This document shows, piece after piece, positions 44,564 to 53,650 of a stretch of 64,000 nt of DNA. The stretch spans positions 28,505-92,504 of the forward strand of contig PKWY01000027.1 of assembly GCA_003132205.1 (NCBI GenBank). Reading direction: 5' to 3'. Below the pieces are notes generated by a model that was not told the origin of the DNA, did not search any database, and saw only the letters and a program-made list of their open reading frames with translations. The translations under genes were made by a program, and so were the position numbers. The stretch comes from Acidimicrobiaceae bacterium. Its GTDB lineage: Bacteria > Actinomycetota > Acidimicrobiia > Acidimicrobiales > RAAP-2. The stretch's first letter is position 1. Every line of letters begins with the position of its first letter.

Positions 44564-45169
44564 ATGAGTAGCGAGAAGTCATTTCACCTTACAGAACCTG
44601 ACCGCAAAGGCCAATCGCAAGAAGTCAGACGTTACAGACGCTACGCGATGAAGAGTGACGCCGGTAGTCAAATTGATAAGCGAAGCGCTCGGCAGACACT
44701 CACCCGGGTCGACGTCCGCAAAGCGCAGGAATCGATCACCGGTGTGACGCCGCTTTGGATCAAGTTCGGTGCTCGAATGTTCGGCTCAGATCTTGATCGC
44801 CGACTCGCGGAAGGGGAGGCTCCCGAGTCGAGTCGACTGATGGAGGAGCGAATTCAACAGATTGTTGCGCCTCGGGCGCGTGAGGTGTTGGCCCGAAACT
44901 GGTTAGCCATTTTCACCCAATCTGACGAGTCCGTGAAGTTGTTCGATCTAAGGGTGCCAGTTGTTCATGATCGAATCATCGTCGCTGAAGCGGAGATTCG
45001 AGCGATGATTGTCGCTCTGATGGCCCCGCTTCCCAACGCGCAAGGTGTCGCGATGTCAAGATGGCTGCTCTCTGATGGTGCGGGACCGCTTTACAACGCA
45101 CAGTGCACTCTCGATCTTGGTTCCCGGCTGCGACAGATTGGCAAGCATTTGGATCCTTTGACCCCTTAG
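44564..45169 (+). CDS. Protein of unknown function
   Basis: 201 residues, cytoplasmic by composition: no signal peptide and no membrane helix. The first 60 residues are very polar and basic (RRYRRYAMKS), then a largely helical body (SITGVTPLWIKFGARMFGS, REVLARNWLAIFTQ, AEIRAMIVALMAPLP). I do not recognise a family. A clear ribosome site (aggagtggag) precedes the ATG and a promoter candidate lies upstream, so it is expected to be expressed. It is followed by a strong hairpin at 45282, a likely transcription end. Confidence 0.6.
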   Translation: MSSEKSFHLTEPDRKGQSQEVRRYRRYAMKSDAGSQIDKRSARQTLTRVDVRKAQESITGVTPLWIKFGARMFGSDLDRRLAEGEAPESSRLMEERIQQIVAPRAREVLARNWLAIFTQSDESVKLFDLRVPVVHDRIIVAEAEIRAMIVALMAPLPNAQGVAMSRWLLSDGAGPLYNAQCTLDLGSRLRQIGKHLDPLTP

Positions 45170-45733
45170 GCCATGCGAACGAATCATCCTGGTCGCAAAA
45201 GATCGTGCCGGAGAGACGATGGAAAGTTCGTTGGCCATTTTTGTTCCGTCGGTATCAGGTGTCTACGAGCGGATTGAATCAACACCGCTGAAGGCTTAGA
45301 TGTCCCCCCAAGGTCTAAGCCTTCAGCGGTGTCGTTATTGGTTGACCCTGTTGGTCAACTCATTGGAGAAGCTGAGTTGGATCGCTCCGGGTTTTGTGTA
45401 GAGAAAGACATCTTCGAACGGTTGAGTGTCTTTCTTCTATCGCTCAATGTTGCGATCGTTGAGGTCCTCGAGGAGGTTGAAGTCAAATGGGAATCATCAG
45501 GACAGTGGTTGGTGGCTAAGAGGTTAGGTCGATTCGGTTCGTCGCAATCCTGAAGAACCGAGTTCAGGAGACAAGTTTGGATATGGCCTGGAAAATATTC
45601 GAAGCGGACTGACTGAAACTCACCAAAATCTTTTGTTTTACTGGTGGGCCGCCCGTTCTCGGTCACAGCACCCTGGGAGCCTTCGAAGCGACTTCGGGAG
45701 CATGGCTTCACGTCCAAGGCCTAGTCTGACGCA
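45170..45733. other. Intergenic stretch with hairpin and no confident gene
   Basis: 564 bases. Apart from the 45282 hairpin, two opposing open frames overlap (45329-45553 plus, 45355-45717 minus). Neither has a ribosome site or a recognisable motif, and the plus frame starts inside the hairpin arm. I call neither. Confidence 0.4.
45282..45332. terminator. Perfect 19-bp hairpin after the 44564 gene
   Basis: Arms 45282-45300 (core CCGCTGAAGGCTTAGA) and 45314-45332 are exact reverse complements around a 13-base loop with a C-run. No T-run follows, so termination would be Rho-independent only in a loose sense. The hairpin lies 112 bases after the stop of the unknown gene. Confidence 0.55.
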
Positions 45734-46237
45734 ATGAGCTCAGGTCCGGTGTTGGTCGAGCAACGTCTGCGTTCGGCCGGTTTGGCCGTGGTTCTCGCAC
45801 TCGTGCTCGCGGTGTTCATCAATTTCGGCGTCATCTTCACCAATACCACCGACGGCAACGCAGTTCCCACGGTGGCCTTGGTTGTGTCCTACTCGGTGCT
45901 CGCGCTGCTGTTCGCGTTCTTCTTGCTGGCCATCCGCATCGTCGTTCGGGTGGTTGAGGTTCCGCAGGGGAGAGTTCTCGAGATCCTCTACGGGCCCGGC
46001 GGCCTGGTTCGCCAGGTCTTCGGGCCGGGCCAACTGCAATCGGCCTCCGCGCAGGACCTCTCCTTCATGGAGATGGGCGGTTGGGGGTACCGCGGGAGCC
46101 TCAAGTTTCTGAAGCGTGCAGCGTTGGTGACCCGGCGCGGTGACGCGCTCGAGCTGTCCCTCGCGAAGAAGCGCCGATTCATCGTGACCGTCGACGACCC
46201 GGCCGCGTTCGTCACCGCCCTCGGTTTCGGAACCTAG
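45734..46237 (+). CDS. Membrane protein of unknown function
   Basis: 167 residues. Two membrane helices in the first half (GLAVVLALVLAVFINFGVIF and ALVVSYSVLALLFAFFLLAIRIVVRV) precede a soluble C-terminal domain of about 85 residues (VPQGRVLEILYGPGGLVRQVFG, SFMEMGGWGYRGSLKFLKRAALVTRRGDALEL). The C-terminal part may be a PH-like or short beta domain, but this is a guess. No operon partner with known role is next to it. It is likely a real gene by length and composition. Confidence 0.6.
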   Translation: MSSGPVLVEQRLRSAGLAVVLALVLAVFINFGVIFTNTTDGNAVPTVALVVSYSVLALLFAFFLLAIRIVVRVVEVPQGRVLEILYGPGGLVRQVFGPGQLQSASAQDLSFMEMGGWGYRGSLKFLKRAALVTRRGDALELSLAKKRRFIVTVDDPAAFVTALGFGT

Positions 46238-46426
46238 AGCGAACGCTCGTCAGCCGCGATCATCATTCTGGCGTGAGGTTGATCCTGGGGTACGAGGCCT
46301 GGGGCGCCCATCGCGTATTCCCATTGGCCAATCGTGAAGCAGCGGCTGATATCGCCCTTCGCACCCTCCAGCAGACGTCGCAAGGGTACCGCGCAAGGAA
46401 TTCTCGAGGGTCGCTATTGTTGGGAT

Positions 46427-46747
46427 GTGGGGTTGGACGTCTATCGAAGTTGCTCGTGGCGCGAGAAGCGCGAGGTACTTGACTCGTTCTGGCGCACGAA
46501 GACGCACCCGTCGAACCGGATCAATGAGGCGGCGCTCGAGTACGGCCCCTACGCCGCGGTTTTCATCGCCCTGATAGTTCTCGAGTTGGTTCCGATCATC
46601 ATCTTCACGATCGCGCGGGCCAACGCCTGGGGCTGGGTCGCTGGAGTCGTCGAGGTGGGTGTGGTTGCTTCGTTCTGGTGGGCGGTCGTTCGGATCAGGA
46701 CACTGAAGAGCGAGTCCTCGACACCGCTCGTCGACGCCAACTCGTAG
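46427..46747 (+). CDS. Small membrane protein of unknown function
   Basis: About 106 residues from GTG 46427. A polar N-terminus (VYRSCSWREKREVLDSFWRTK) is followed by two hydrophobic helices (AAVFIALIVLELVPIIIFTIAR and GWVAGVVEVGVVASFWWAVV) and a short polar tail. An earlier ATG at 46334 would extend it but the added residues have no coding character. It is kept because of the double helix; the start is uncertain. Confidence 0.45.
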   Translation: MGLDVYRSCSWREKREVLDSFWRTKTHPSNRINEAALEYGPYAAVFIALIVLELVPIIIFTIARANAWGWVAGVVEVGVVASFWWAVVRIRTLKSESSTPLVDANS

Positions 46748-46935
46748 CGTTACGGCGTCGGCGCTCAATCGTCGGCGCGAAGCCGTATCGCGTGAAGGTG
46801 ACATCTGGCCCTACAGGTCCGCCGTGTTAAGGGCCTAAGTTCGATAGTGGTGACCGGATTGTCTCCAATTTGGTTAAATTCGGTCACGCGACCGGCATAG
46901 TGCCTCTCGATACTAAGAATGGCAGGAGGTAGGCC

Positions 46936-47988
46936 ATGAAGGCTCTCGTTTATAAAGGTCCGGGTCAGAAGAGTTGGGAAGAAGTTCCGAACCCAGTAAT
47001 CCAGCAGTCGACGGACGTGCTTGTGAAGATGGCGGCGACGACGATCTGCGGCACGGATCTTCATATCCTGAAAGGCGACGTTCCCGAGGTTGAAGTTGGT
47101 CGAATCCTCGGCCACGAAGGGATCGGCGTCATCACCGAGGTCGGTTCCGGCGTCACGCAACTTGCGGTAGGCGATCGGGTCATTCTCTCGTGCGTGAGTT
47201 CGTGCGGAAGGTGTTCCAACTGTCGCAAGGGTCTCTACAGCCACTGTCTCGACCCGGAGGGCGTGGCGGGAATTGGTTGGATCTTCGGGTACATGATCGA
47301 CGGCACCCAAGCTGAGTACGTTCGAGTACCGTTCGCGGAGAACTCGGTCTACAAGGTTCCAGAAGGGATCAGCGACGCGGAAGGCATCCTGCTATCGGAC
47401 ATCCTGCCCACCGGCTTCGAAATTGGCGTGCAATACGGCCACGTCAATCCGGGCGACGTCGTTGCCGTGATCGGATCGGGACCCGTGGGACTGTCATCAG
47501 TGATGACGTCGCGCTTGTACGGTCCGTCCAAGATCATCGCGATCGATCTCGATGACGCCCGACTCAAGCGGGCCACTGATTTCGGGGCGACCGACACCAT
47601 CAACTCGGGTAACGCGGACTGGAAGGAGCAGGTAATGGCTCTGACCGACGGACTGGGAGTCGATGTTGCGATCGAGGCCGTCGGGGTTCCCCAGACCTTC
47701 ACCATGGCGACCGAGATCGTGCGCCCTGGTGGACACGTCGCCAACATCGGCGTTCACGGCAAGTCCGTTGACCTTAAACTGAACGAACTGTGGATCAAGA
47801 ATATTGACATCTCGATGGGCCTCGTCAACACGAACACCCTGGGGATGTTATTGAAGCTCGTCGCCGAGCACAAGCTGCCGGCGGAGAAGTTCGTGACGCA
47901 CGAATTCTCGTTCGATCAGATGATTGAGGCCTACGACGTCTTCGGAAACGCGGCGATGCATGACGCGCTGAAGGTGCTCATTCACTAG
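46936..47988 (+). CDS. Zinc-dependent alcohol dehydrogenase
   Basis: 350 residues of the medium-chain dehydrogenase family. Catalytic zinc ligands lie in TICGTDLHILKGD and GHEGIGVITEVGSG, and structural zinc Cys residues in CGRCSNCRKGLYSHC. The nucleotide fold is VAVIGSGPVGLSSVMTSRLYG followed by an acidic IDLDD, indicating NAD. It resembles the alpha-subfamily alcohol/threonine dehydrogenases. The ribosome site aggaggtag precedes ATG. An 18-bp hairpin lies 54 bases after its stop. The substrate is not determined. Confidence 0.92.
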   Translation: MKALVYKGPGQKSWEEVPNPVIQQSTDVLVKMAATTICGTDLHILKGDVPEVEVGRILGHEGIGVITEVGSGVTQLAVGDRVILSCVSSCGRCSNCRKGLYSHCLDPEGVAGIGWIFGYMIDGTQAEYVRVPFAENSVYKVPEGISDAEGILLSDILPTGFEIGVQYGHVNPGDVVAVIGSGPVGLSSVMTSRLYGPSKIIAIDLDDARLKRATDFGATDTINSGNADWKEQVMALTDGLGVDVAIEAVGVPQTFTMATEIVRPGGHVANIGVHGKSVDLKLNELWIKNIDISMGLVNTNTLGMLLKLVAEHKLPAEKFVTHEFSFDQMIEAYDVFGNAAMHDALKVLIH

Positions 47989-48041
47989 CGCGCGCGGTCG
48001 TTGCCGTGCGTACTTGCGTGTCGACATCGATCACCGGACGA

Positions 48042-48083
48042 CACGGGCACAACTTCGCTGATGAAAGCGAGGTTGTGCCCGTG
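48042..48083 (+). terminator. Hairpin terminator after the alcohol dehydrogenase
   Basis: Arms CACGGGCACAACTTCGCT (48042-48059) and AGCGAGGTTGTGCCCGTG (48066-48083) pair over 18 bases with one mismatch around a short loop. A short T-containing run follows (agtcgtttgg). It is positioned 54 bases after the stop codon, so it is the likely transcript end. Confidence 0.65.
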
Positions 48084-48128
48084 AGTCGTTTGGTTCCTTG
48101 GAAATGGGTGAGGAAACCTTGGGGTTGC

Positions 48129-48157
48129 TTGACTTCGTGCTTTAAACTACTTAAACT
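48129..48157 (+). promoter_or_regulatory. Promoter of the cysteine dioxygenase-like gene
   Basis: TTGACT (48129-48134) and TAAACT (48152-48157) with exactly 17 bases between, in an AT-rich patch, upstream of ATG 48196. A transcription start near 48164 would leave a 32-base leader containing the ribosome site aaggag. Confidence 0.6.
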
Positions 48158-48195
48158 ATAGAAATAGTAGTAAATACCAACGAGAAGGAGTCACG

Positions 48196-48780
48196 ATGTC
48201 ACTGAAGTTTGTAAAGAAGGTCAGCGAGGCACCCCCCGAGCGTGCAGAGGAGTTGCACGAGCTCCTCTTGAGCCTTGACCTTCCAGACGGTCGCCTGAGC
48301 CCCGCGCAACTTGAGAAGGTAATCGAAGCGGTCGCGAAGCGGCCCGATCTCTATGAGGATCTCATCGTCGCGGACCGTGAGAGTCGATGGTGGCTTCTTC
48401 TGTACCGCACGCCGAGCTTCGAGGTGAAGCTCTTGACATGGGAGAATGGCCAGGAGTCCGACTGGCACGATCATGGTGGTTCGTCGGGAGCGTTCCGGGT
48501 CACGGCTGGCTCGCTGCTCGAGAGGCATCGGGCCGCCGACAGCGTCAGCGTCGACTCGGCCAGTTTCGGCGTGGGCGGGTACGGGTCGTTCGCCACCGAC
48601 TACGTGCACGACGTGGTTTTTGAGTCCGGTGATCCGGCGGTGAGCATCCACGCTTACTCCCCGCCGCTGAGCGGCTTGACCTACTACGAGCAGACGCGCT
48701 TCGGCTTCATTGCCCGCGAGTTCGTCGAGGAGGAGCGACGATCGATGTTTCGAACAACGCAGCCGGACTTCGAAGACTGA
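48196..48780 (+). CDS. Cysteine dioxygenase-type cupin protein
   Basis: 194 residues. The cupin iron ligands are present: H91 and H93 in SDWHDHGGSSGAF and H138 in YVHDVVF. The hydrophobic YYEQTRFGFIARE near the end also fits. It would oxidise cysteine (or 3-mercaptopropionate-like thiols) to the sulfinate with O2. In the usual crosslink position the sequence has no Cys, as in most bacterial members. It has its own promoter and a strong ribosome site. Thiol-specificity cannot be deduced. Confidence 0.82.
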   Translation: MSLKFVKKVSEAPPERAEELHELLLSLDLPDGRLSPAQLEKVIEAVAKRPDLYEDLIVADRESRWWLLLYRTPSFEVKLLTWENGQESDWHDHGGSSGAFRVTAGSLLERHRAADSVSVDSASFGVGGYGSFATDYVHDVVFESGDPAVSIHAYSPPLSGLTYYEQTRFGFIAREFVEEERRSMFRTTQPDFED

Positions 48781-48965
48781 GGCAAAGGGCTAGACGCCGG
48801 CCTTCCTCGCGTCCGAGTCGCGAGAGGCGACCTGACGGGAAGATGCTTTCCCCAAATCGAGAAGAATCTCCGGACTGCCCGCGTTGAAGGGCGTAGCCTA
48901 AGGCGCAAGGTGCCGCCTGGGCGCCCAGGCGAAGCAGTTAGGGCCTGAACGGGATCGGGGGGATC

Positions 48966-50591
48966 TTGTTTCTCGACTTTGCATCTGTATGGGAAGAAGT
49001 TGCCGACGTCGTGCCGGCGCGGGACGCCGTTGTCCAGGGTGACCGCCGGCTCAACTACGCGGAGTTCGACGACGCTGCCGCACGCTTCGCCGCGGCCATC
49101 GAGGCGGTCGGAGTACCCGAAGGGGGAAAGGTTGCCCTCTTCCTCCACAACTGCCCCGAGTACCTGATCGCCCAGTACGGAGCGTTCAAGCACCGCGCGG
49201 TTCCCATCAACGTTAACTACCGGTATCTGGACGATGAACTCGTCTACCTGCTGGACAACAGCGACGCCGAGGTTCTGGTCTTCAATACCTCACTAGGGGA
49301 GTGCGTGGCGCGAGCGCGCGGCAAGCTCCCCAACGTGCGCCTGTACATCGAGGTTGATGACGGAGGCTCTCATCTTGAGGGGGCGTTACGATTCGGGGAA
49401 CTCCTGGACGCTCACCGGCCGCAGGCGCGCAAGGAGCGCACCCCGCAAGACCTCTACATGCTCTACACCGGGGGCACGACAGGGATGCCGAAGGGGGTCA
49501 TGTATCCCCAGGGCGCCTTCACCGAGAGTCTGCTGAACTCGCTCGTCGGCCTCGGTCTGTGCGAGTCCGTCCCAACCAATCGAGAGGCCATCGCGCCCCT
49601 CGTCAACGCCATGAGCGCGCGGGGGCCCGAAGTGAGCATTCCGTGCTGTCCGCTCATGCACGGCACCGGAATGTGGATTGGCGCGATGCCCGCTCTTCTC
49701 ACTGGCGGCACCGTCGTGCTCACCCAAGCCAGGTCCTTCGACTCACATGAGGTGTGGCAACTCGTCGAGAGGGAGGCGGCGACGAGGATCGTCATCGTTG
49801 GCGACCCGTTCGCCCGTCCGATGCTGCGCGCCCTCGAGGAGCGCGAGGCCCAGGGTCGGCCCTACGAGGCGTCGAGCGTGCGCAACATCATCTCCTCGGG
49901 CGCGATCTGGAGTGCCGAAATCAAGGATGGTTTGAGGTCCCGGCTACCGGCGCTTCTCGTTGACGCGCTCGGTTCGACCGAAGGTGGAGGTTTCGCGGTG
50001 AGCGGCGCGAATCACGACGTGGGCGCCCAGACCGCGCATTTCACCCTCTCTCCTGACACCAAGGTGGTCACGGAGGGCGGACGCGAAGTGGCCCGGGGAT
50101 CGGGCGAGCAGGGGATCCTCGCCAGCCGCACGGGGGCGTACGGGTACTACAAGGACCCGGAGAAGTCAGCTCGAACATTCATCCAGATCGACGGGAACTC
50201 CTACGTCATCACCGGTGACTGGGCCACCGTCGAGGAAGACGGAGCGATCACGCTCCTGGGTCGAGGCTCCATGAGCATCAACTCCGGAGGCGAGAAGATC
50301 TTCGCCGAAGAAGTCGAAGAAGCCATCAAGCGGCACCCTCTCGTCGAAGACTGCCTGGTGGTGGGGCTGCCCGACGAGCGGTTCGGCCAGCGGGTCGTGG
50401 CGGTCGTCGGCGCGGCAACGTCGCAACCTCCGACCGGCGAGGAGATCTGCGACTTCCTGCGGTCGTCGCTCGCTCACTACAAGATTCCGAAGGCCGTGGT
50501 TGTTCGAGAGAGCGTCCGCCGCGCAGTCAACGGAAAGGCGGACTACAAGTGGGCCCGCGAGGCGGCGCTCGCCGCCCACGCTTCTGGCTGA
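48966..50591 (+). CDS. Acyl-CoA synthetase (AMP-forming)
   Basis: 541 residues of the ANL superfamily. The ATP-binding motif is LYMLYTGGTTGMPKGVMYP, with further motifs VDALGSTEGG (A5), GDWATVEEDGAITLLGR (A7) and NSGGEKIFAEEVEEAIKRHP (A8). The C-terminal Lys of A10 lies in VNGKADYKW. It activates a carboxylic acid (probably a fatty or branched acid) to an acyl-CoA. It begins with TTG and has a G-rich ribosome site (gggggga). The neighbours do not specify the substrate. Confidence 0.92.
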   Translation: MFLDFASVWEEVADVVPARDAVVQGDRRLNYAEFDDAAARFAAAIEAVGVPEGGKVALFLHNCPEYLIAQYGAFKHRAVPINVNYRYLDDELVYLLDNSDAEVLVFNTSLGECVARARGKLPNVRLYIEVDDGGSHLEGALRFGELLDAHRPQARKERTPQDLYMLYTGGTTGMPKGVMYPQGAFTESLLNSLVGLGLCESVPTNREAIAPLVNAMSARGPEVSIPCCPLMHGTGMWIGAMPALLTGGTVVLTQARSFDSHEVWQLVEREAATRIVIVGDPFARPMLRALEEREAQGRPYEASSVRNIISSGAIWSAEIKDGLRSRLPALLVDALGSTEGGGFAVSGANHDVGAQTAHFTLSPDTKVVTEGGREVARGSGEQGILASRTGAYGYYKDPEKSARTFIQIDGNSYVITGDWATVEEDGAITLLGRGSMSINSGGEKIFAEEVEEAIKRHPLVEDCLVVGLPDERFGQRVVAVVGAATSQPPTGEEICDFLRSSLAHYKIPKAVVVRESVRRAVNGKADYKWAREAALAAHASG

Positions 50592-50877
50592 ACCCAACAG
50601 GGCGCGCGCTTTCCAACGCTGACCTCGAGACGCCGAGAAGCATCGATTGCCAGTTGAGTGCTGCGCTCTTGCGCAGCCTTCCAAGGGAACTTCAGAAACG
50701 GTCGTGGTCGACGTCTGGATTGTCTTGGTTCGGTGTTCGTTCCCCGCCACTTGTTCGTAGGGCTGTCGTTTCGACAGCGTGCGTGCATCTCCCAGGGGGG
50801 ACTTGCGGGACCCTGCCGGACTCGGCCGCGTCGGCGTAGCATCCGGCGTGTGGAAGTGATCGAGGGGGAGGTGGGGT

Positions 50878-51302
50878 ATGAACTGCGCGCTCATCGTCAC
50901 CTGGAGGACGCCTGTTCCAGGACGCGAAAAGTTGGCGCTCGGCCGCTGGGACGAGGTCAACGAGTACTGGGGTAAGTTAACGGCCGAGGGCAAGTGCTCC
51001 GTGCCTGAGATGTTCTTTTTTCGGATCGCGGCATGTGGATGGTCAAGGGTCGCACGGACACGTTGCGCCAACTCTGCGATGCGGAAGAAAGCAAACAACT
51101 GTTGACCAAGGGGCGGCTTCTCATGGGAGGCTTCGCCCACGAACTCGTGAAGACGGGTGATGTCGCTGTCGGGCAGATGCTGGGGTACGCCGGCCCGGAC
51201 AGAAGGTCGGGTTATTCTGATCGCGCGACTACAACGTCGCAGAGCGGAAGGTCTCGGCGATCTTCGACAGGCGTCGTCGAGAGCGACTCTCGTCGGCATT
51301 GA
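50878..51302 (+). pseudogene. Conserved small protein broken by a frameshift at a T-run
   Basis: The N-terminal part MNCALIVTWRTPVPGREKLALG, then EVNEYWGKLTAEGKCSVPEMFF, joins in the next frame to GMWMVKGRTDTLRQLCDAEE and LLMGGFAHELVKTGDVAVGQML; the two halves form one family-like protein of about 110 residues. The switch occurs at six T's (51016-51021): as written the frame continues FFRIAACGW, but with one fewer or two more T's it would read FFSDRGMWMVKG. It may be decay, a sequencing or assembly error at the homopolymer, or programmed slippage. The ribosome site gaggtggggt precedes the ATG. Function unknown. Confidence 0.6.
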
Positions 51303-51493
51303 CCATTAGCGACGACGACGTCATTGGGGTTCCGTTCGGATGCGGACACCGATGGTGCCGGCAATCGCGTGAGTGACAGCCACTCACGTCACGAGTTCAG
51401 AATATAGGGCCTGGCCGTCTCGGTCCCTTCACGAAGATTCTCGCGGCCCCATGGAATGAGAGCCGTAGAGAGAATCATCACTACAGTCGTTGA

Positions 51494-51841
51494 ATGGATG
51501 AACTGCCAGCATGCCCACAATGCCACTGTGCCAACACCTACCCAATGGGAGCGTTGTTGGTCTGCCCGGAGTGCGCTCACGAATGGGTCCCTGGTGAAGA
51601 ATCGGAATCCTCGGAAACTGATGCGGTAATTCGTGATGCGGTGGGCAATATTCTCACCGACGGCGATACCGTCACAGTTATCAAGGACATGAAGGTGAAG
51701 GGCAGCTCGAACACCTTGAAGGTGGGGACGCGAGTGCGCAATATCCGCCTCGTGCCCGGCCCTGGCGGCCACGACATCGAAGCCAAGGTCGATGGCTTTG
51801 GACCGATGTACTTGAAGTCCAGCATCTTGAAGAAGGCCTGA
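51494..51841 (+). CDS. yjdM: PhnA/YjdM-family zinc-ribbon protein
   Basis: 115 residues. The N-terminal zinc ribbon has two CxxC pairs: LPACPQCHCANTYPMG and LLVCPECAHEWVPG. The C-terminal KOW/SH3-like part reads VTVIKDMKVKGSSNTLKVGTRVRNIRLV followed by IEAKVDGFGPMYLKSSILKKA. This matches YjdM (formerly PhnA), unrelated to phosphonoacetate hydrolase; its role is still unclear. It is the last intact gene before the tmRNA-flanked region. Confidence 0.9.
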   Translation: MDELPACPQCHCANTYPMGALLVCPECAHEWVPGEESESSETDAVIRDAVGNILTDGDTVTVIKDMKVKGSSNTLKVGTRVRNIRLVPGPGGHDIEAKVDGFGPMYLKSSILKKA

Positions 51842-51901
51842 GCCCATCGCTTGATGCATTGCCCTGTTTGTTGCTCTCGACAACGTTGAACTGATCTCAT
51901 G

Positions 51902-51954
51902 TCCAACAACCATCGAAGCGAACTCAATCATCCTTGGAGATGCAGGGAATCGAA
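51902..51954 (+). repeat. att-like partial copy of the ssrA 3' end (copy 1)
   Basis: The core tggagatgc-a-gggaatcga (51935-51953) matches 18 of 19 bases of the tmRNA 3' end at 57863-57881. The similarity continues leftward into the DNA next to the native tmRNA: tccaacaac and cgaagcgaac appear in both, about 46 of 54 aligned positions in total with one gap. It reads in the same direction as the native end. Confidence 0.75.
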
Positions 51955-52227
51955 AATGGCCCTCAAAGCATTGTGTGGCTTGGAGCGCAGAATGTCTTAC
52001 GCCTAACACCTGAACCATTGTGTGTGCAGCGGCGGTGTGTGTACGTCGTTGCTCTCTCCTCTGGCATATCAGTGAAAACATGGAGGCCATCAAGTATCTC
52101 AGAGACCTTGACAGTTGGACCGATACTGTTGGGTGTGCAAGCCCTTCGTCCCGTCGAGTCTCGTCGGGTCCGCCGGCCGCCCACGTGGTGTCAGCGGTCA
52201 GTGCAACAGATAAAGGAGCTTTGATCA

Positions 52228-53253
52228 GTGTTGGTAGTCGGTGATCCGGTAAGGCAACAAGTTCGACGGACCATCTATGGCTCGCTCGTTCTGGCCGCTT
52301 CCTTCACGGTAACTACTGGGCCAGTGAAGCAGTTCGCGCCTATGTACAAGCACGCACCCTGGCTCAATGACCCCTTCGACACCGTGGTCTCGTTCATGAT
52401 GTTCTTCGTCCCATTCGTTGCGGCATACTGCGTGGTTCGAGTGCCATTATGCAGACGCTTCGAACCGCTCCCGCTGGTTCGCGTTCGCGACTTGTTGCGA
52501 GGTGCTCGGGTCGTTCTCCTGAGTGTGGCACTTACGCTGGTCAGCGAATGGACTGCTGTGGCGATCGGCGCGAACCGGTCAGCGTGGAATGGTGCCACGC
52601 TCTTACAGGTTGCGGTCTTGGCAGCGTTGAGCCTCGCGACAGTCCTCACTGCACGCATATTGTTGAGAACGAATGCCCTTATCCCAATCGCAAAAGTCGA
52701 ACCTTCTGAAGATCCTGACTGGCTGTCTGACGCGGTGTGCCTTCTCTCGACGAGGGCCGGCTGGTTTGGACCGCTCCGGTCGCTGGTGATTCGCGTCGTT
52801 GCTTCGGTTGATGCTCGAGTAGCTGCTGTTGTCCGTCGCCACCCTCTGTGGACAGCCGTGACAGTCTGGGGGGCATTCGGCATTGTGATTGGTGTTCGCC
52901 AGTCTCTGAACGAGGGGTACAGGCTGGGCGCTGCCTTGTTGTTCATCGCCCTGCTCAGCGGAGGCATGTTCGGGCTCAGTGTTATGGCTGGCAGTTACCT
53001 CGGGTTTGTTCACAGCCCCCGCCCCTTGAGCGGTTGGATGCGCCGTATCGTCGATGCGTTGGTCGCGGTCTCAGTGGGCGTTCTCGCTCCCTTCGCCCTC
53101 CGATACCACCTCTGGTGGGTCGTAGGGAGTCACAACGCAGTTGCCGGTTTAGGCCAACTTGTAGCCCTCTTGACTATCTCAAGCCTTGTCATCTTTGCCG
53201 TGACGCTGGTGGTTGAGGTTGTGCTTGGCTACCATGAACCGAAGTCTCTTTAA
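52228..53253 (+). CDS. Polytopic membrane protein of unknown function
   Basis: 341 residues with about eight hydrophobic segments (for example SFMMFFVPFVAAYCVV, LLQVAVLAALSLATVLTARILL, GAALLFIALLSGGMFGLSVMAG and LGQLVALLTISSLVIFAVTLVVEVVLGY). A ribosome site aaaggag lies 12 bases before the GTG at 52228. No transporter signature is recognisable. It is the only cargo gene in the first tmRNA-flanked segment. Its codon use looks less biased than neighbours to the left, compatible with transfer. Confidence 0.6.
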   Translation: MLVVGDPVRQQVRRTIYGSLVLAASFTVTTGPVKQFAPMYKHAPWLNDPFDTVVSFMMFFVPFVAAYCVVRVPLCRRFEPLPLVRVRDLLRGARVVLLSVALTLVSEWTAVAIGANRSAWNGATLLQVAVLAALSLATVLTARILLRTNALIPIAKVEPSEDPDWLSDAVCLLSTRAGWFGPLRSLVIRVVASVDARVAAVVRRHPLWTAVTVWGAFGIVIGVRQSLNEGYRLGAALLFIALLSGGMFGLSVMAGSYLGFVHSPRPLSGWMRRIVDALVAVSVGVLAPFALRYHLWWVVGSHNAVAGLGQLVALLTISSLVIFAVTLVVEVVLGYHEPKSL

Positions 53254-53450
53254 GACCGATCGTCCGGCGGCTCCTTTGACATCACTGACACTGACAATCA
53301 CTGCGCGCCAACCAAAAACTGGCTGAAAACATCACTGGTGCCCTACTGGCAGTCCAAAAGTTCATCGATCACTGAAAAATGAAAGGAAAGTCAGCAAGAA
53401 AGCTTCGGAGTAATCGTGAGGGATCTCTGAAGTACTGAGAAATCGAAATT

Positions 53451-53469
53451 CCCGCACTCATGGTGCGGG
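53451..53469. repeat. Short hairpin next to an att-like repeat
   Basis: CCCGCAC (53451-53457), loop TCATG, GTGCGGG (53463-53469), with further pairing of AAAT and ATTT outside one mismatch. The same GCCCGCAC/GTGCGGGC core recurs in the hairpin at 54008. It sits just before the third copy of the tmRNA 3' end. Confidence 0.55.
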
Positions 53470-53485
53470 CATTTGGTTCATTTCG

Positions 53486-53504
53486 TGGAAATGCAGAGAA
53501 TCGA
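53486..53504 (+). repeat. att-like partial copy of the ssrA 3' end (copy 2)
   Basis: tggaaatgcagagaatcga matches 16 of 19 bases of the ssrA end; two differences (positions 5 and 12) are unique to it, and the A at position 10 is shared with copy 1. Same orientation as the others. It is the most diverged copy, so this one is the least certain. Confidence 0.5.
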
Positions 53505-53650
53505 TCTTGCTGCTGAAGCGCCAGTGGGCTTGGATCATGAATCCAACTACGACTGACCGTGACACCTATTGAATGCGGCCGAGATGTCGTCGTGTAAGAA
53601 CCGATTCGAACTGGATACACAGGGTTCAAGATCAACAAGTGAGGAAGATC

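Larger units (their letters stand above)
53254..53650. other. Intergenic stretch inside the island
   Basis: 397 bases after the membrane protein gene. It includes the short hairpin and the 53486 att-like repeat, but no open frame with a ribosome site. An ATG with a strong ribosome site (gaggaag) begins the damaged gene at 53651. Confidence 0.5.

Noticed and set aside
45329..45717. Opposing frames downstream of the 45282 hairpin
   Set aside because: Mutually overlapping, no ribosome sites, one begins inside the hairpin arm.
46850..46887. 9-bp dyad upstream of the alcohol dehydrogenase
   Set aside because: One wobble and a long spacer; too weak to call an operator.
51934..52224. Plus-strand frame starting in the att-like copy
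   Set aside because: Start lies inside the tmRNA-derived repeat; no ribosome site or family motif.
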